From Novosphingobium pentaromativorans US6-1 (GTDB lineage Bacteria > Pseudomonadota > Alphaproteobacteria > Sphingomonadales > Sphingomonadaceae), in NCBI RefSeq assembly GCF_000767465.1, contig NZ_CP009291.1, positions 2,451,001 to 2,515,000 of the forward strand: a stretch of DNA of 64,000 nt. Direction: 5' to 3'. The notes under the pieces were generated by a model. It worked only from the letters and a program-made list of their open reading frames with translations, searched no databases and was not told where the DNA came from. This document shows, one piece after another, positions 1-9,480 of this stretch; position 1 is the first letter of the stretch; the number at the start of each line of letters is the position of its first letter. The translations under genes were made by a program, and so were the position numbers.

Positions 1-1
1 C

Positions 2-121
2 TCGCAGATGGCCACCGCCCTTTCCGATGACCGCGACCGCGCCAAGGACCAGTGCCTTGGCAAGCTGCAGGCAAGCCAATCGGGCGGGCTTGGCGTTTCG
101 GAGGATCCGGGTTCGTTCTGA
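2..121 (+). CDS. C-terminal end of an unidentified protein (cut by the window edge)
   Basis: The first 39 codons form an open frame ending in TGA at 119-121. The tail is polar and charged (DDRDRAKDQC, then a Gly/Ser-rich stretch ending DPGSF). Codon use is GC-rich at the third position like neighbouring genes. No family can be named from this fragment. It runs toward, and converges with, the minus-strand exonuclease-like gene that ends at 167. Confidence 0.4.
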   Translation, partial: SQMATALSDDRDRAKDQCLGKLQASQSGGLGVSEDPGSF

Positions 122-166
122 GCCCGTCGAGGTCCGCTCATCCTGAGCTTGCTGAAGGAAGAAGGT

Positions 167-676
167 TCAGCTGGCCTTTTCGCCTTCCAGCAGCAGCTTG
201 ACCACCAGGGCAAGGCGCTTGGCGTCCTCTCTTGCGAGATGTTCCTTGGGCAGGCGCAGCTTGGCTTCCTCCAGCGCGGCAACGACCTGGGGCCGCGTGA
301 AATTGTGCCGCACCAGGTACTCGCCGAGGAAGTGCACGGCGAAAGGCACAGGTGCCTTGAGGCCGTGTGCCAGCAGTTCGAGCCAGTAGGCATCGAGATC
401 GGCGTCGGCATAGACTTCGCAATCGCCGACGAACCGGGCCATTTCCTTAAGGACCTGCGCGGCGGGAAGACCTTCCTTGCGCAGCATCTCGCGGCTGATT
501 CCGTGGAGTTTCTCGGCCTCCTCGGACCAGTCCCAGTGGCGCCAGGCTTCCAGCGGGCGGATCAGCCAGGCGCGACTTTCTCCGTCGATCCGCGCGATGG
601 CGACTTCGATAGGATAGGATTGGCCGTACTCGGGCAGGCAACTCGCCTCGAAATCGATCAGTGCCGGACAGCTCAA
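167..676 (-). CDS. DEDDh-type 3'-5' exonuclease-like protein
   Basis: A 169-residue protein with the outline of an RNase T/DnaQ exonuclease: an N-terminal DFEAS (Asp and Glu of motif ExoI at about residues 8-10), a central ADADLDAYW segment that can supply the second Asp, and a C-terminal HLAREDA, matching the H-x4-D of the DEDDh class. Such enzymes remove nucleotides from DNA or RNA 3' ends with two metal ions. The open frame extends further upstream, but that part overlaps the kinase gene; a TTG at 676 preceded by GAGGAG ten bases away starts just before the ExoI motif and leaves a 14-base gap after the kinase stop. The start is therefore inferred. The gene probably shares a transcript with the kinase. 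The substrate is unknown. Confidence 0.75.
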   Translation of the reverse strand: MSCPALIDFEASCLPEYGQSYPIEVAIARIDGESRAWLIRPLEAWRHWDWSEEAEKLHGISREMLRKEGLPAAQVLKEMARFVGDCEVYADADLDAYWLELLAHGLKAPVPFAVHFLGEYLVRHNFTRPQVVAALEEAKLRLPKEHLAREDAKRLALVVKLLLEGEKAS

Positions 677-690
677 TCCGCGGGTGCTCC

Positions 691-1698
691 TCAGGTGAGT
701 TTTTCTGCCATCAGTGCCTGCAGGCTCCGCTCTGGACGGGCCCCATAGTGCGAGATCACCTCGCAAGCGCAAATCGCGCCAAGTTTCAGGCTTTGTTCGA
801 GATTCATGCCACGAACATGTGCAAAGAGGAAGCCCGCAGCGAAAAGGTCGCCCGCGCCGGTGGTGTCGACGACGCGCTCGATCGGCTCGGCCGATACCTC
901 GGCGCGCTCGCCGCCCGACAGCGCCACTGCGCCCTCGGGACCGCGCGTGACCACCAGGACCGGGATCTTCGGCGCGAGCATGGCCAGGCCCGTCTCGAAA
1001 TCGTCGTTCTGCACAAGAGCGGCCATTTCATGCTCGTTGCAGAACAGCACGTCGATCTGGCCGTCATCGATGAGGGCGATGAAATCGTCGCGGTGGCGGT
1101 CGATCACGAAAGTCTCGGACGGGGTGAAGGCCACCTTGCGGCCCGCCGTGCGGGCAGCGGCGATGGCCTTGCGCATCGCGGCGCGCGGCTCTTCGGGATC
1201 CCACAGGTAGCCTTCGAGATAGAGCACGGCGGCCTTGGCGATGGTCGCTTCGTCGAGCGCTTCGGCGGGCAGGTAGTGCGAGGCGCCGAGGAAGGTGTTC
1301 ATCGTGCGCTGGCCGTCGGGGGAGACGAAGATCAGGCAGCGCGCCGTCGGCGGATCTCCGGCGCGCGCGGGGGTTTCGAACTCGATGCCGCCGGCGCGGA
1401 TGTCATGGGTGAAGACCTCGCCGAGCTGGTCCTGCGCGACCTGGCCGATGAATCCGCACTTTGCGCCGAGCGAGGCAAGCCCGGCCAGCGTGTTGGCGGC
1501 CGAACCGCCCGATATTTCGCGCGCGGGGCCCATGGCGGCGTAAAGATCGCGGGCCTGGTCGGTGTCGATCAGCATCATCCCGCCCCGGGCAAGGCCGAGC
1601 TGTTCGATCAGGCTGTCCTCGCAATTGGCGATGACGTCGATGATAGCATTGCCGATGGCGATGACGTCCAGTGTGGGCGCCACGGGGTTGGATGCCAT
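691..1698 (-). CDS. PfkB-family carbohydrate/adenosine kinase
   Basis: A 335-residue ribokinase-superfamily kinase, the usual length. It opens with a beta strand and small-residue turn (AIGNAIIDV, about 14-22), has the substrate-binding glycine pair in EISGGSAANT (about 61-70), and near the C terminus the PfkB signature DTTGAGDLFAAGF (about 278-290), whose GAGD supplies the anion hole and catalytic Asp. In alphaproteobacteria this subgroup is usually annotated as adenosine kinase, phosphorylating adenosine to AMP in the cytoplasm, but other nucleoside or sugar substrates cannot be excluded from sequence. The exonuclease-like gene follows 14 bases downstream on the same strand, so a role in nucleotide turnover is plausible. 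Confidence 0.88.
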   Translation of the reverse strand: MASNPVAPTLDVIAIGNAIIDVIANCEDSLIEQLGLARGGMMLIDTDQARDLYAAMGPAREISGGSAANTLAGLASLGAKCGFIGQVAQDQLGEVFTHDIRAGGIEFETPARAGDPPTARCLIFVSPDGQRTMNTFLGASHYLPAEALDEATIAKAAVLYLEGYLWDPEEPRAAMRKAIAAARTAGRKVAFTPSETFVIDRHRDDFIALIDDGQIDVLFCNEHEMAALVQNDDFETGLAMLAPKIPVLVVTRGPEGAVALSGGERAEVSAEPIERVVDTTGAGDLFAAGFLFAHVRGMNLEQSLKLGAICACEVISHYGARPERSLQALMAEKLT

Positions 1699-1835
1699 GT
1701 AGGGAAGGTCCTTGACTGATCGGATTGGGAAAAGACGATGCGGCCTGCCTACCGCGCGCCCTGTCGCTCCGCAAGCGCGCGGGCGAATTGCCCCCGTTGA
1801 CAGCGGCGCGGCGGCGCGCGATGCGCAGGCCAGCC

Positions 1836-2288
1836 ATGATCATGACATCGTCCGGGGCTTCCCTGCATCGTCTTCGCGGACCTATCGCCGCCTGCATCCT
1901 TGCCATGCTCGTCGCCGCTTGCGGCGTGAGCCCGGGCGGGGTCTCGAGCGCGTCCGGCAGTGGTGGCGCATCGCGGGTGCCTCCCGTGCGCCAGCCTTCG
2001 CGCACGTCGCCGCGCGATCCCAAGTTCCTCAACCTTCCCGGCCTTGAAGGCGTGATCGGGGCAAACCAGAAACAGCTGGTGCGCCAGTTCGGTAACCCGC
2101 GGCTCGACGTGTGGGAAGGCGATGCGCGCAAGTTGCAGTTTACCGGAACCGCCTGCGTGCTTGACGTTTTTCTCTATCCCACAACCTCCTCGCGCGAACC
2201 GGTGGCAACCTATCTCGATGCGCGGCGCGCCTCGGATGGGCAGGACGTCGACCGCGCCGCCTGCGTGGCCGCACTGCGCCAGCCCTGA
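1836..2288 (+). CDS. small putative outer-membrane lipoprotein
   Basis: About 150 residues. The N terminus has a positively charged start, a hydrophobic stretch (IAACILAMLVAAC) and a lipobox LVAAC followed by Gly, so a lipidated signal peptide is well supported. The mature part has a Ser/Gly/Pro linker then a compact domain (LPGLEGVIGANQKQLVRQFG ... DVFLYP) that resembles the SmpA/OmlA-like lipoprotein fold in layout; this is an impression, not a match I could test. Several in-frame starts exist (TTG 1725, ATG 1821, 1836, 1842); 1836 or 1842 gives the most normal signal peptide. It is divergent from the kinase gene. Confidence 0.7.
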   Translation: MIMTSSGASLHRLRGPIAACILAMLVAACGVSPGGVSSASGSGGASRVPPVRQPSRTSPRDPKFLNLPGLEGVIGANQKQLVRQFGNPRLDVWEGDARKLQFTGTACVLDVFLYPTTSSREPVATYLDARRASDGQDVDRAACVAALRQP

Positions 2289-2358
2289 GATGCTTGCCCC
2301 GGGCTCGGGGAAGTTCCGAATTGTCAAAGTTAACCGACGGTGTTTATCATGCCGCCCG

Positions 2359-2661
2359 ATGGCGAAGGGCAGTGTCTTTCTCGTTTCATGCGAACTCGCC
2401 GGCGATAGTCCGCCGCTGCGACGTGAAGGCTACGCCGGCGCCCATGTAACCTGCCTGGTTTCAAGCGAAGACATTCGCGAAGCCATTTGGCTCGCCACCG
2501 AAGCCCTCGACGAGGATGAATATGAAATCGTCGATATCTACAGCGCCGTTCGCTTCGATGCGCAGGACTGGCGGGACGACGATGAAATGATCTCGCTGGC
2601 CGAGCAGACGCGCAGCGATACCGAGACCCGCTATTCCACGTTCAACACCTGGGGGCATTGA
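2359..2661 (+). CDS. hypothetical acidic protein, about 100 aa
   Basis: A 100-residue acidic protein (many Asp/Glu, for example ALDEDEYEI and WRDDDEMI) with no signal peptide and no transmembrane segment. The ATG at 2359 is chosen because the sequence upstream in frame reads into the preceding intergenic region and has no coding character. I do not recognise the family. It lies downstream of the lipoprotein gene on the same strand and converges with the end of the SUF operon, with only 14 bases between the two stop codons. No ribosome binding site is obvious, so the start is uncertain. Confidence 0.6.
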   Translation: MAKGSVFLVSCELAGDSPPLRREGYAGAHVTCLVSSEDIREAIWLATEALDEDEYEIVDIYSAVRFDAQDWRDDDEMISLAEQTRSDTETRYSTFNTWGH

Positions 2662-2675
2662 GCCCCCTTCCCGGT

Positions 2676-3035
2676 TCAGACGGTGAAGCTCTCGCCGCAG
2701 CCGCAGCTGCCCTTGGCGTTTGGATTGTCGAACACGAAGCCGGCGGTAAAGTCGTCTTCCTGCCACGACATCGTCGAGCCGATCAGATAGAGCACCGAGG
2801 CGCCGTCGATATAGAAGGTGCCGCCCGGCGTCTCGATCTTTTCATCGAGCGCGTTTTCCGCGCTGACGTAGTCGACCGAATAGGCAAGGCCCGAGCAGCC
2901 GCGCCGCGGGGTCGACAGCTTGACGCCGATCGCATCCTCTGGCGCATCGGCCATGAGCTTGGCGATGCGCGCTTCGGCGGAAGGCGTCAGGATGACCGCG
3001 GCGGGACGCTGACGAGTCGTTGCTGTAGTCGTCAT
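2676..3035 (-). CDS. sufA: A-type iron-sulfur carrier SufA (HesB/IscA family)
   Basis: 119 residues. The family's three invariant cysteines are present: one in RRGCSGLAY (about residue 47) and two in the C-terminal GSCGCGESF. A-type carriers receive Fe-S clusters from the SufBCD scaffold and pass them to apoproteins in the cytoplasm. It is the last gene of the operon: its ATG overlaps the stop of the GNAT gene as ATGA at 3032-3035. Nothing else on this strand follows for at least 300 bases. Confidence 0.93.
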   Translation of the reverse strand: MTTTATTRQRPAAVILTPSAEARIAKLMADAPEDAIGVKLSTPRRGCSGLAYSVDYVSAENALDEKIETPGGTFYIDGASVLYLIGSTMSWQEDDFTAGFVFDNPNAKGSCGCGESFTV

Positions 3036-3550
3036 GGCAGCTTCTTTTCCCAGAATTGCGCCGTTCCCGCTTCGGGGTCGAGCGCGTAGTTTTCATAGCC
3101 GAGCGAGGCGTAAAGCGCCTTGGCCGGCGCATTGCCGCCCAGCACTTCGAGCGTGACCTTGCAGGCTCCGCGGGCGGCGGCTTCGGCTTCCACGGCCTGC
3201 ATCAATGCGCGGCCGATGCCTTTGCCCCTGTGCGCGGAGGATACCACAAGATCGTGGATGTTGACGAGCGGGCGTGCCGCGAAGGTCGAAAAGCCGGTAA
3301 AGCAGTTCGCCAGTCCGACCGGTTCCGTCCCGTCGAATGCGAGCAGGGTGAACGCGCCGGGGAAGGCATCGAGCGCGGGCACCAGCCTTGCGCGCACGGC
3401 TTCGTCCAGTCCCTTGCCGCCGCCCATCGGGTCGCGGGCATAGCTGTCGAGCAGCGCAACCAGCGCCGCGCCATCGCCTTCGTAGCCGTAATCGGCAAGG
3501 CGGATGGTCAGCCCTTCGGCAGATTCGGAAGCGGCGAGGGTTTCGGTCAC
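3032..3550 (-). CDS. GNAT-family N-acetyltransferase inside the SUF operon
   Basis: 172 residues from a GTG start that overlaps the sufT stop as GTGA (3547-3550), which decides the start against a longer frame reaching 3700. The GNAT core is clear: motif A in HDLVVSSAHRGKGIGRALMQ, with the R-G-K-G-I-G acetyl-CoA pyrophosphate loop, and motif B in the C-terminal ALYASLGYENY. The overall order resembles general GNATs acting on small molecules or peptide N termini. Its position between sufT and sufA implies co-translation with Fe-S assembly, but the substrate is unknown. The pattern of 4-base overlaps on both sides argues it is a settled operon member rather than a recent insertion. Confidence 0.88.
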   Translation of the reverse strand: MTETLAASESAEGLTIRLADYGYEGDGAALVALLDSYARDPMGGGKGLDEAVRARLVPALDAFPGAFTLLAFDGTEPVGLANCFTGFSTFAARPLVNIHDLVVSSAHRGKGIGRALMQAVEAEAAARGACKVTLEVLGGNAPAKALYASLGYENYALDPEAGTAQFWEKKLP

Positions 3551-4038
3551 AGCATGCCCAGTTCGAGCTTCGCCTCGTCCGACATCTTCGCCATGTCCCA
3601 CGGCGGATCCCAGACGAGATTCACTTCGCAGTCGCGTACGCCCGGTACCGCGGCCACGCGCATTTCCACTTCGCCCGGCATCGATTCGGCGACCGGGCAA
3701 TGCGGTGTCGTCAGCGTCATCGTCACCGCCACAGCGGATTCGGGCGAGACGTCGACACCGTAGATGAGGCCGAGGTCATAGATGTTCACCGGGATTTCCG
3801 GGTCGAAGATTTCCTTCAGCGCCGCGATCACGCCGTCGTAGATCTCGCCGCCCGGTTCGCCGGGGCTTGTATCCTGCGGCTTTTCGGCGAGGAAACCTTC
3901 CAGGTAGTCGCGCTTGCGTTCGAGCTTGTCGATTGCGCTTTCGGCTGCCGGGGGCGCGGCGTCTTCCACCCGTGCGCGCGGCGGCGGCGTTGCCGAATCG
4001 ACTTCCTCGACTTCAAACTTGCGGGATTCGTCGCTCAT
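3547..4038 (-). CDS. sufT: SUF assembly protein SufT (MIP18/DUF59 family)
   Basis: 163 residues in two parts. The first about 60 residues are Pro/Ala/Glu-rich and probably disordered. The remainder is a MIP18 domain: YDGVIAALKEIFDPEIPVN, then IYDLGLIYGVDV, and TTPHCPVAESMPGEVE carrying the conserved Cys. SufT-type proteins assist maturation of Fe-S proteins, acting late in cluster delivery. The gene overlaps sufS upstream (ATGA) and the acetyltransferase downstream (GTGA). Confidence 0.9.
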   Translation of the reverse strand: MSDESRKFEVEEVDSATPPPRARVEDAAPPAAESAIDKLERKRDYLEGFLAEKPQDTSPGEPGGEIYDGVIAALKEIFDPEIPVNIYDLGLIYGVDVSPESAVAVTMTLTTPHCPVAESMPGEVEMRVAAVPGVRDCEVNLVWDPPWDMAKMSDEAKLELGML

Positions 4039-5243
4039 CCGAATATTCTCCTCGTGCGCTCGATTCCTTTCAGGAGCGCCTCGATATCGCTTTCGTCGTT
4101 GTAGATGCCGAAGCTGGCCCGGGCCGTGGCGGGAACGCCAAGGTGATCCATCAGCGGCTGCGCGCAGTGGTGGCCGGCGCGAATGGCAACGCCCTCTTCG
4201 TCGAGGATCGTGCCCAGATCGTGCGGGTGCACGCCGTCGAGCGCAAAGCTGACGATGCCCACCGAATCGGGGGGGCCGAACAGCGTGACGTCATTGCGCT
4301 GGCCCAGTTCCTCGCGCAGGCGGGTGGCGAGTTCGCGCTCATGCGCTTCGGCGACATCGAGTCCGACCTGCTCGAGCCAGTCGATCGCGGCGGCAAGGCC
4401 GATCGATTCGACGATCGCGGGCGTGCCGGCCTCGAAGCGCTGCGGCGCCGGGGCCCAGGTCGTCTTCTCGAAAGTGACGCGATCGATCATCGATCCGCCG
4501 CCGTGCCACGGGGGCATGTTCTCGAGAATCCCGGAGCGGGCCCACAGGACGCCGACACCGGTCGGGCCGTAGAGCTTGTGTGCCGAGAAAACGTAGAAGT
4601 CGCAGCCAAGCGCTGCCATGTCGAGCTTGATGCGCGGGGCCGCCTGGCAGCCGTCGATCAGCACCTTGGCGCCGACTTTGTGCGCCAGTTCAACAAGATG
4701 TTCCACGTGGAGCACGGAGCCGAGCACATTGGAAACATGCGCCAGTGCCACCAGCTTGTGGGCGGGCGTCAGCATCCTCTCGGCGGCTTCGAGGTCGATC
4801 CGGCCGTCCGCAGTCAGCGGGCAGACGTCGATTTCGACGCCGGTACGCTCGCGCAGCAGCTGCCAGGGGACGATGTTCGAGTGATGCTCGAGTGTGGAAA
4901 GCAGGATGCGGTCCCCTGCCCCGAGGTGCTCGACGCCCCAGGTGTTGGCGACGAGATTGATCGCCTCGGTCGCGCCGCGCACGAAGACGATTTCCTCTTC
5001 GCGTCCGCCGATGAAAGACGCGACCCGGCGGCGCGCGGCCTCGAAGGCCAGCGTCATTTCCGCCGAGCGGGCATAGACGCCGCGATGCACGGTCGCGTAG
5101 TCGCGGCCCATGGCATCGACGGTGGCGTCGATCACCGCCTGCGGCTTTTGCGCCGTGGCGGCGGTGTCGAGATAGTGCCAGCCGCCGGCCATGCCGGGGA
5201 ACTGGTCCCGCACCGAGATCCGGGTAGCCGCCTGGGTGCTCAC
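4035..5243 (-). CDS. sufS: cysteine desulfurase SufS
   Basis: 402 residues, the usual length. It mobilises sulfur from L-cysteine as a persulfide for SUF assembly. The PLP lysine lies in FSAHKLYGPTG (about residue 226), a PLP-ring histidine in STLEHHSN, and the catalytic cysteine in the C-terminal RAGHHCAQPL, the short-loop arrangement of group II desulfurases. Such enzymes normally need SufE or SufU as a sulfur acceptor; neither is in this operon, so it must be encoded elsewhere. Four-base overlaps join it to sufD and sufT. Confidence 0.96.
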   Translation of the reverse strand: MSTQAATRISVRDQFPGMAGGWHYLDTAATAQKPQAVIDATVDAMGRDYATVHRGVYARSAEMTLAFEAARRRVASFIGGREEEIVFVRGATEAINLVANTWGVEHLGAGDRILLSTLEHHSNIVPWQLLRERTGVEIDVCPLTADGRIDLEAAERMLTPAHKLVALAHVSNVLGSVLHVEHLVELAHKVGAKVLIDGCQAAPRIKLDMAALGCDFYVFSAHKLYGPTGVGVLWARSGILENMPPWHGGGSMIDRVTFEKTTWAPAPQRFEAGTPAIVESIGLAAAIDWLEQVGLDVAEAHERELATRLREELGQRNDVTLFGPPDSVGIVSFALDGVHPHDLGTILDEEGVAIRAGHHCAQPLMDHLGVPATARASFGIYNDESDIEALLKGIERTRRIFG

Positions 5244-5977
5244 AGGATCGTCTCCAGCCGGGCCAGCGCGGCCTCGCTCAGCGCTTCCTCGTCCGGTGCG
5301 CCGGTGAAAGCTTCGGCGACAAAAGCCTGCAACATCAGTCGCTTGGCTTGTGGCGGAGTAAGCCCGCGCGAAGCGAGGTAGAACAGGCCCTGTGCGTCGA
5401 GTTCGCCGACCGCACAGCCGTGTGCCGCCTTGACGTCATCGGCGTAGATTTCCAGCTCGGGCCGCGCATTGGCCGTCGCGGTGCGGTCGATCAGCATGGC
5501 GCGCACCGATTGCTCGGCGTCGGTACCGTCCGCGCCGCGCGCCACGGCAATGCGGCCAAGATAGGTGCCGGTCGAATGCCCGGCGAGAGCCGAGCGGATC
5601 ACTTGCATCGATGTCGCGTTCTGCTCGCAGTGGGTCACCTCGGTGACGATCTCGAGCGTTTCGCTGCCCGTCGCCAGTTGCGCCGCGCCAAGCAGGAAGT
5701 CCGCGCCTTCGGCCAGTTCGACATCGACGGCAATGCGGCCGTAGGCGGGGCCGGCGGTCAGGATGCGCAAGTCGAGCTTCGCGCCCTTCTCGACGCGGAT
5801 CGCCAGGTGGCGCGCAACCGCGCCCTCACCCAGTTCGACGATCTGGCGCGAATCCTCCTGGCCTGCCGCGACGACGATGTCCTCGCGCGCGATCGGCCAG
5901 ACGCCGGCCAGCGCGTCGAAGTCGGCATAGCGGAAAGACTCGTCCTTCCGGGTGGGAAGAGTCGCGGCGAGAGTCAT
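5240..5977 (-). CDS. sufD: SUF scaffold subunit SufD
   Basis: 245 residues, much shorter than the roughly 420-residue enterobacterial SufD but in line with the compact SufD of sphingomonads. The C-terminal core of the family is present: LEIYADDVKAAHGCAVGE with the conserved His, then FYLASRGLTPPQAKRLMLQA. SufD pairs with SufB and two SufC to form the SufBC2D scaffold. The N-terminal helical region is reduced. It overlaps sufC and sufS by four bases each. Confidence 0.93.
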   Translation of the reverse strand: MTLAATLPTRKDESFRYADFDALAGVWPIAREDIVVAAGQEDSRQIVELGEGAVARHLAIRVEKGAKLDLRILTAGPAYGRIAVDVELAEGADFLLGAAQLATGSETLEIVTEVTHCEQNATSMQVIRSALAGHSTGTYLGRIAVARGADGTDAEQSVRAMLIDRTATANARPELEIYADDVKAAHGCAVGELDAQGLFYLASRGLTPPQAKRLMLQAFVAEAFTGAPDEEALSEAALARLETIL

Positions 5978-6723
5978 GCAGCCACCGCTTCGTAGCCCTC
6001 GGCCTCGAGCTGGTGGGCCAGTTCGGGGCCGCCCGACTTGACGATGCGGCCATTGGCGAGGACGTGGACGAAGTCCGGCTTCACGTAATCGAGCAGCCGC
6101 TGGTAGTGGGTGATCAGCAGCACCGCCTTGTCTGCGCTGCGCATGATCGAGTTGATCCCTTCACCGCAGACCCGCAGCGCGTCGATGTCGAGGCCGGAGT
6201 CGGTCTCGTCGAGGATCGCCAGCTTGGGATCGAGAATGCCCATCTGCACCATTTCGGCGCGTTTCTTCTCGCCGCCGGAAAAGCCGACGTTCACCGGGCG
6301 CTTGAGCATGTCCATGTCGAGCCGCAGCAATCCGGCCTTTTCCTTGGCCAGCTTGAGGAATTCGCCGCCCGACAGCGGTTCCTCGCCCCTGCCCTTGCGC
6401 TGGGCATTGGCCGCCTCGCGCAGGAACTGGACGAAGGAGACGCCAGGAATCTCGACCGGATACTGGAAGCCGAGGAACAGGCCGGCCGCGGCGCGTTCGT
6501 GGGGTTCCAGCTCGAACAGGTCCTGGCCGTCGAAAGTCACCGAGCCGCCGGTCACTTCGTAACCGGGGCGTCCGCCCAGCGTGTAGCCGAGAGTCGACTT
6601 GCCGGCGCCATTGGGCCCCATGATGGCATGGATCTCGCCGGGATTGATCTCGAGCGAGAGGCCCTTGAGGATCGGCTTTTCTGCTACGGTGGCCTGGAGG
6701 TTATCGATCTTGAGCATGGTCAT
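5974..6723 (-). CDS. sufC: SUF scaffold ATPase SufC
   Basis: 249 residues, an ABC-type soluble ATPase. Walker A is GPNGAGKST (about 36-44), the signature is VGFSGGEKKR (about 147-156), and Walker B is LAILDETDSGLD (about 169-180), with the SufC-type Glu and Asp. ATP hydrolysis drives rearrangement of the SufBC2D complex. Start and stop overlap the DUF559-like gene and sufD as ATGA. Confidence 0.96.
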   Translation of the reverse strand: MTMLKIDNLQATVAEKPILKGLSLEINPGEIHAIMGPNGAGKSTLGYTLGGRPGYEVTGGSVTFDGQDLFELEPHERAAAGLFLGFQYPVEIPGVSFVQFLREAANAQRKGRGEEPLSGGEFLKLAKEKAGLLRLDMDMLKRPVNVGFSGGEKKRAEMVQMGILDPKLAILDETDSGLDIDALRVCGEGINSIMRSADKAVLLITHYQRLLDYVKPDFVHVLANGRIVKSGGPELAHQLEAEGYEAVAA

Positions 6724-7195
6724 CCTTCGGCGCTCTCCATCCTGGGAGCGAACTGACTGCGCGCGCTGCGCTTGTCGAACGGCTTGTTGATTTCAGAGAC
6801 GATGGTTTTCATCACGCTTTCGCGGTCGCCAAGCACGGCTTCCTCGCTGAAGCGCAGGACCCGGATGCCGACATCGGACAGTTTCTTGTCCTGCAGCGTC
6901 TCGACTTCCGGATTGGCGTCGGCCGTGGAAAGCGAAACGACGATCCAGCGCGAAGGACAGGCGAAATCGACGATTGCCGAGCCGACGACGGCCTGCCGCG
7001 TGAACTTGACGCCGCCCAGTTTCGAGCCGGAAAGTTCGGCCCAGAGCGCCTCCTGCGCCTCGGTGGGATTGCGGCGCTGATCGCGCGCGCGTTCCTTGAG
7101 GCGCTCGAGACGGGCACCGGTGACGTTGAAGCTGCTGCGGGCATCGGCTTTGGGCGCGTCGGCCTTGCTGACGCCGAGAGTCTTGCGTTCGGTCA

Positions 7196-7196
<1 letters not shown>
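6720..7196 (-). CDS. DUF559-like protein (degenerate PD-(D/E)xK nuclease fold) within the SUF operon
   Basis: 158 residues. After a charged N terminus comes the DUF559/Vsr-like core: RRNPTEAQEALWAEL, GVKFTRQAVVGSAIVDFAC, and GIRVLRFSEEAVLGDRESVM. In active members of this family the strand after VDF reads close to VIEVDGxQH and carries the E-x-D metal ligands; here the equivalent is IVVSLSTADANPE, so these ligands are missing although the first Asp (VDF) remains. It is therefore probably not an active nuclease. The ATG overlaps the sufB stop by one base (TAATG) and the stop overlaps sufC as ATGA, so it is co-translated with the scaffold subunits. A longer upstream frame exists but lies inside sufB. 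Confidence 0.85.
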
Positions 7197-8682
<1,486 letters not shown>

Positions 8683-8686
<4 letters not shown>

Positions 8687-9093
8687 TCCACTTCCTCGAC
8701 GAGCTGGACCAGCGAAACCTGCGCCAGTGCCCCGCGCAACGCCGCGTTCACTTGCGGCCAGTGCGGTTGCATGTTGCAGGTCCCCTCCAGCGTACAGTCG
8801 TGTTTTCCTTGTTCGAGGCAGGCGGTGAGCGCGATCGGCCCCTCGACTGCCTCGACGATGTCGGCGATGGAGATTGCCGCCGGCGGTCTTGCCAGCTTCA
8901 GTCCCCCGCCGACGCCGCGCGAGCTGCGCATCAGCCCTGCGCCGGTAAGTTTGCTAACGAGCTTCTGCACCGTGGGTCCGGGAAGCCCGGTTTCCTCGGC
9001 GAGTTGGCCGGCCGACACGCGCGCACCGCCACAATGCCGCGCTGCAGCGGACATGATGACGACGGCGTAATCTGCCATGCTCGAAAGGCGCAT
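8683..9093 (-). CDS. Rrf2-family SUF regulator
   Basis: 136 residues from the ATG at 9093. An N-terminal winged helix ([20 protein letters not shown], then [20 protein letters not shown] and [13 protein letters not shown]) is followed by three cysteines in CLEQGKHDC and EGTC, the positions that hold a [2Fe-2S] cluster in IscR-like sensors (here C-x7-C-x5-C). It is the type of regulator that heads alphaproteobacterial suf operons, and probably represses the operon when Fe-S status is good. The open frame reaches 9123, but the 9093 start fits the family N terminus. An operator was not identified with confidence in the 80 bases upstream. Confidence 0.92.
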
Positions 9094-9256
9094 TCGGTGT
9101 TGTCTTCCGGACCCGGGTTTCAAATCGGAGTAAATCTTTCCAATTTCACCTAGTGCAGGGTCCGGCGAGTTTCAATGGTCGATTGTGACAGCGTCTGCGA
9201 CCGTGTTTCCGTGATCCGCGGTAACGCAGGGGGAACGGGTTCCGGGCTGCGGGGCG

Positions 9257-9293
9257 AAAAAAAGGCGGTTCCCCGTCGAAACAGGGAACCGCC
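9257..9293 (-). terminator. intrinsic terminator of the candidate sRNA
   Basis: Read on the minus strand: GGCGGTTCCC (9293-9284), a 10-nt loop, GGGAACCGCC (9273-9264), then seven T (9263-9257). Stem pairing is perfect. It can only serve transcripts arriving from 9294 upward, where no protein gene lies on this strand. Confidence 0.88.
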
Positions 9294-9372
9294 ATCAGGT
9301 AATAAAGAACTCGTGCGCATCCCGCTACGAGCCCTTCGGGTCGCAGGTCTCATGTATGCTGCGACCGCGATA
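9257..9372 (-). ncRNA. candidate trans-acting small RNA with three hairpins
   Basis: On the minus strand, in the gap between pyrD and the suf operon, three stem-loops lie in a row. First: GGTCGCAG pairs perfectly with CTGCGACC (9366-9359 with 9346-9339, 12-nt loop). Second: an 8-bp stem with one bulged base, CTCGT/ACGAG extended by GCG/CGC (9331-9310, loop about 5 nt). Third: a perfect 10-bp stem followed by seven T, an intrinsic terminator. A TACAAT hexamer lies upstream at 9382-9377. The RNA would be about 110 nt. The small frame inside it (MRPATRR...) runs through the terminator stem and is not convincing as protein. The RNA family was not recognised. Confidence 0.7.
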
Positions 9373-9376
9373 ATTT

Positions 9377-9382
9377 ATTGTA
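9377..9382 (-). promoter_or_regulatory. putative -10 element of the candidate sRNA
   Basis: TACAAT on the minus strand differs from TATAAT at one base and sits about 10-12 nt before the first hairpin. The -35 region (TTAGCC, 16-nt spacer) is a weak match, so the start site is only approximate. Confidence 0.4.
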
Positions 9383-9480
9383 GATTTGCGACACATGAGG
9401 CTAACGAACCACAGCCAACAATCGATATTCCATGGCGTTGTCCCGAAAAGAAGCATTTGAGCTGCCTTGCCTCCCGGCTT

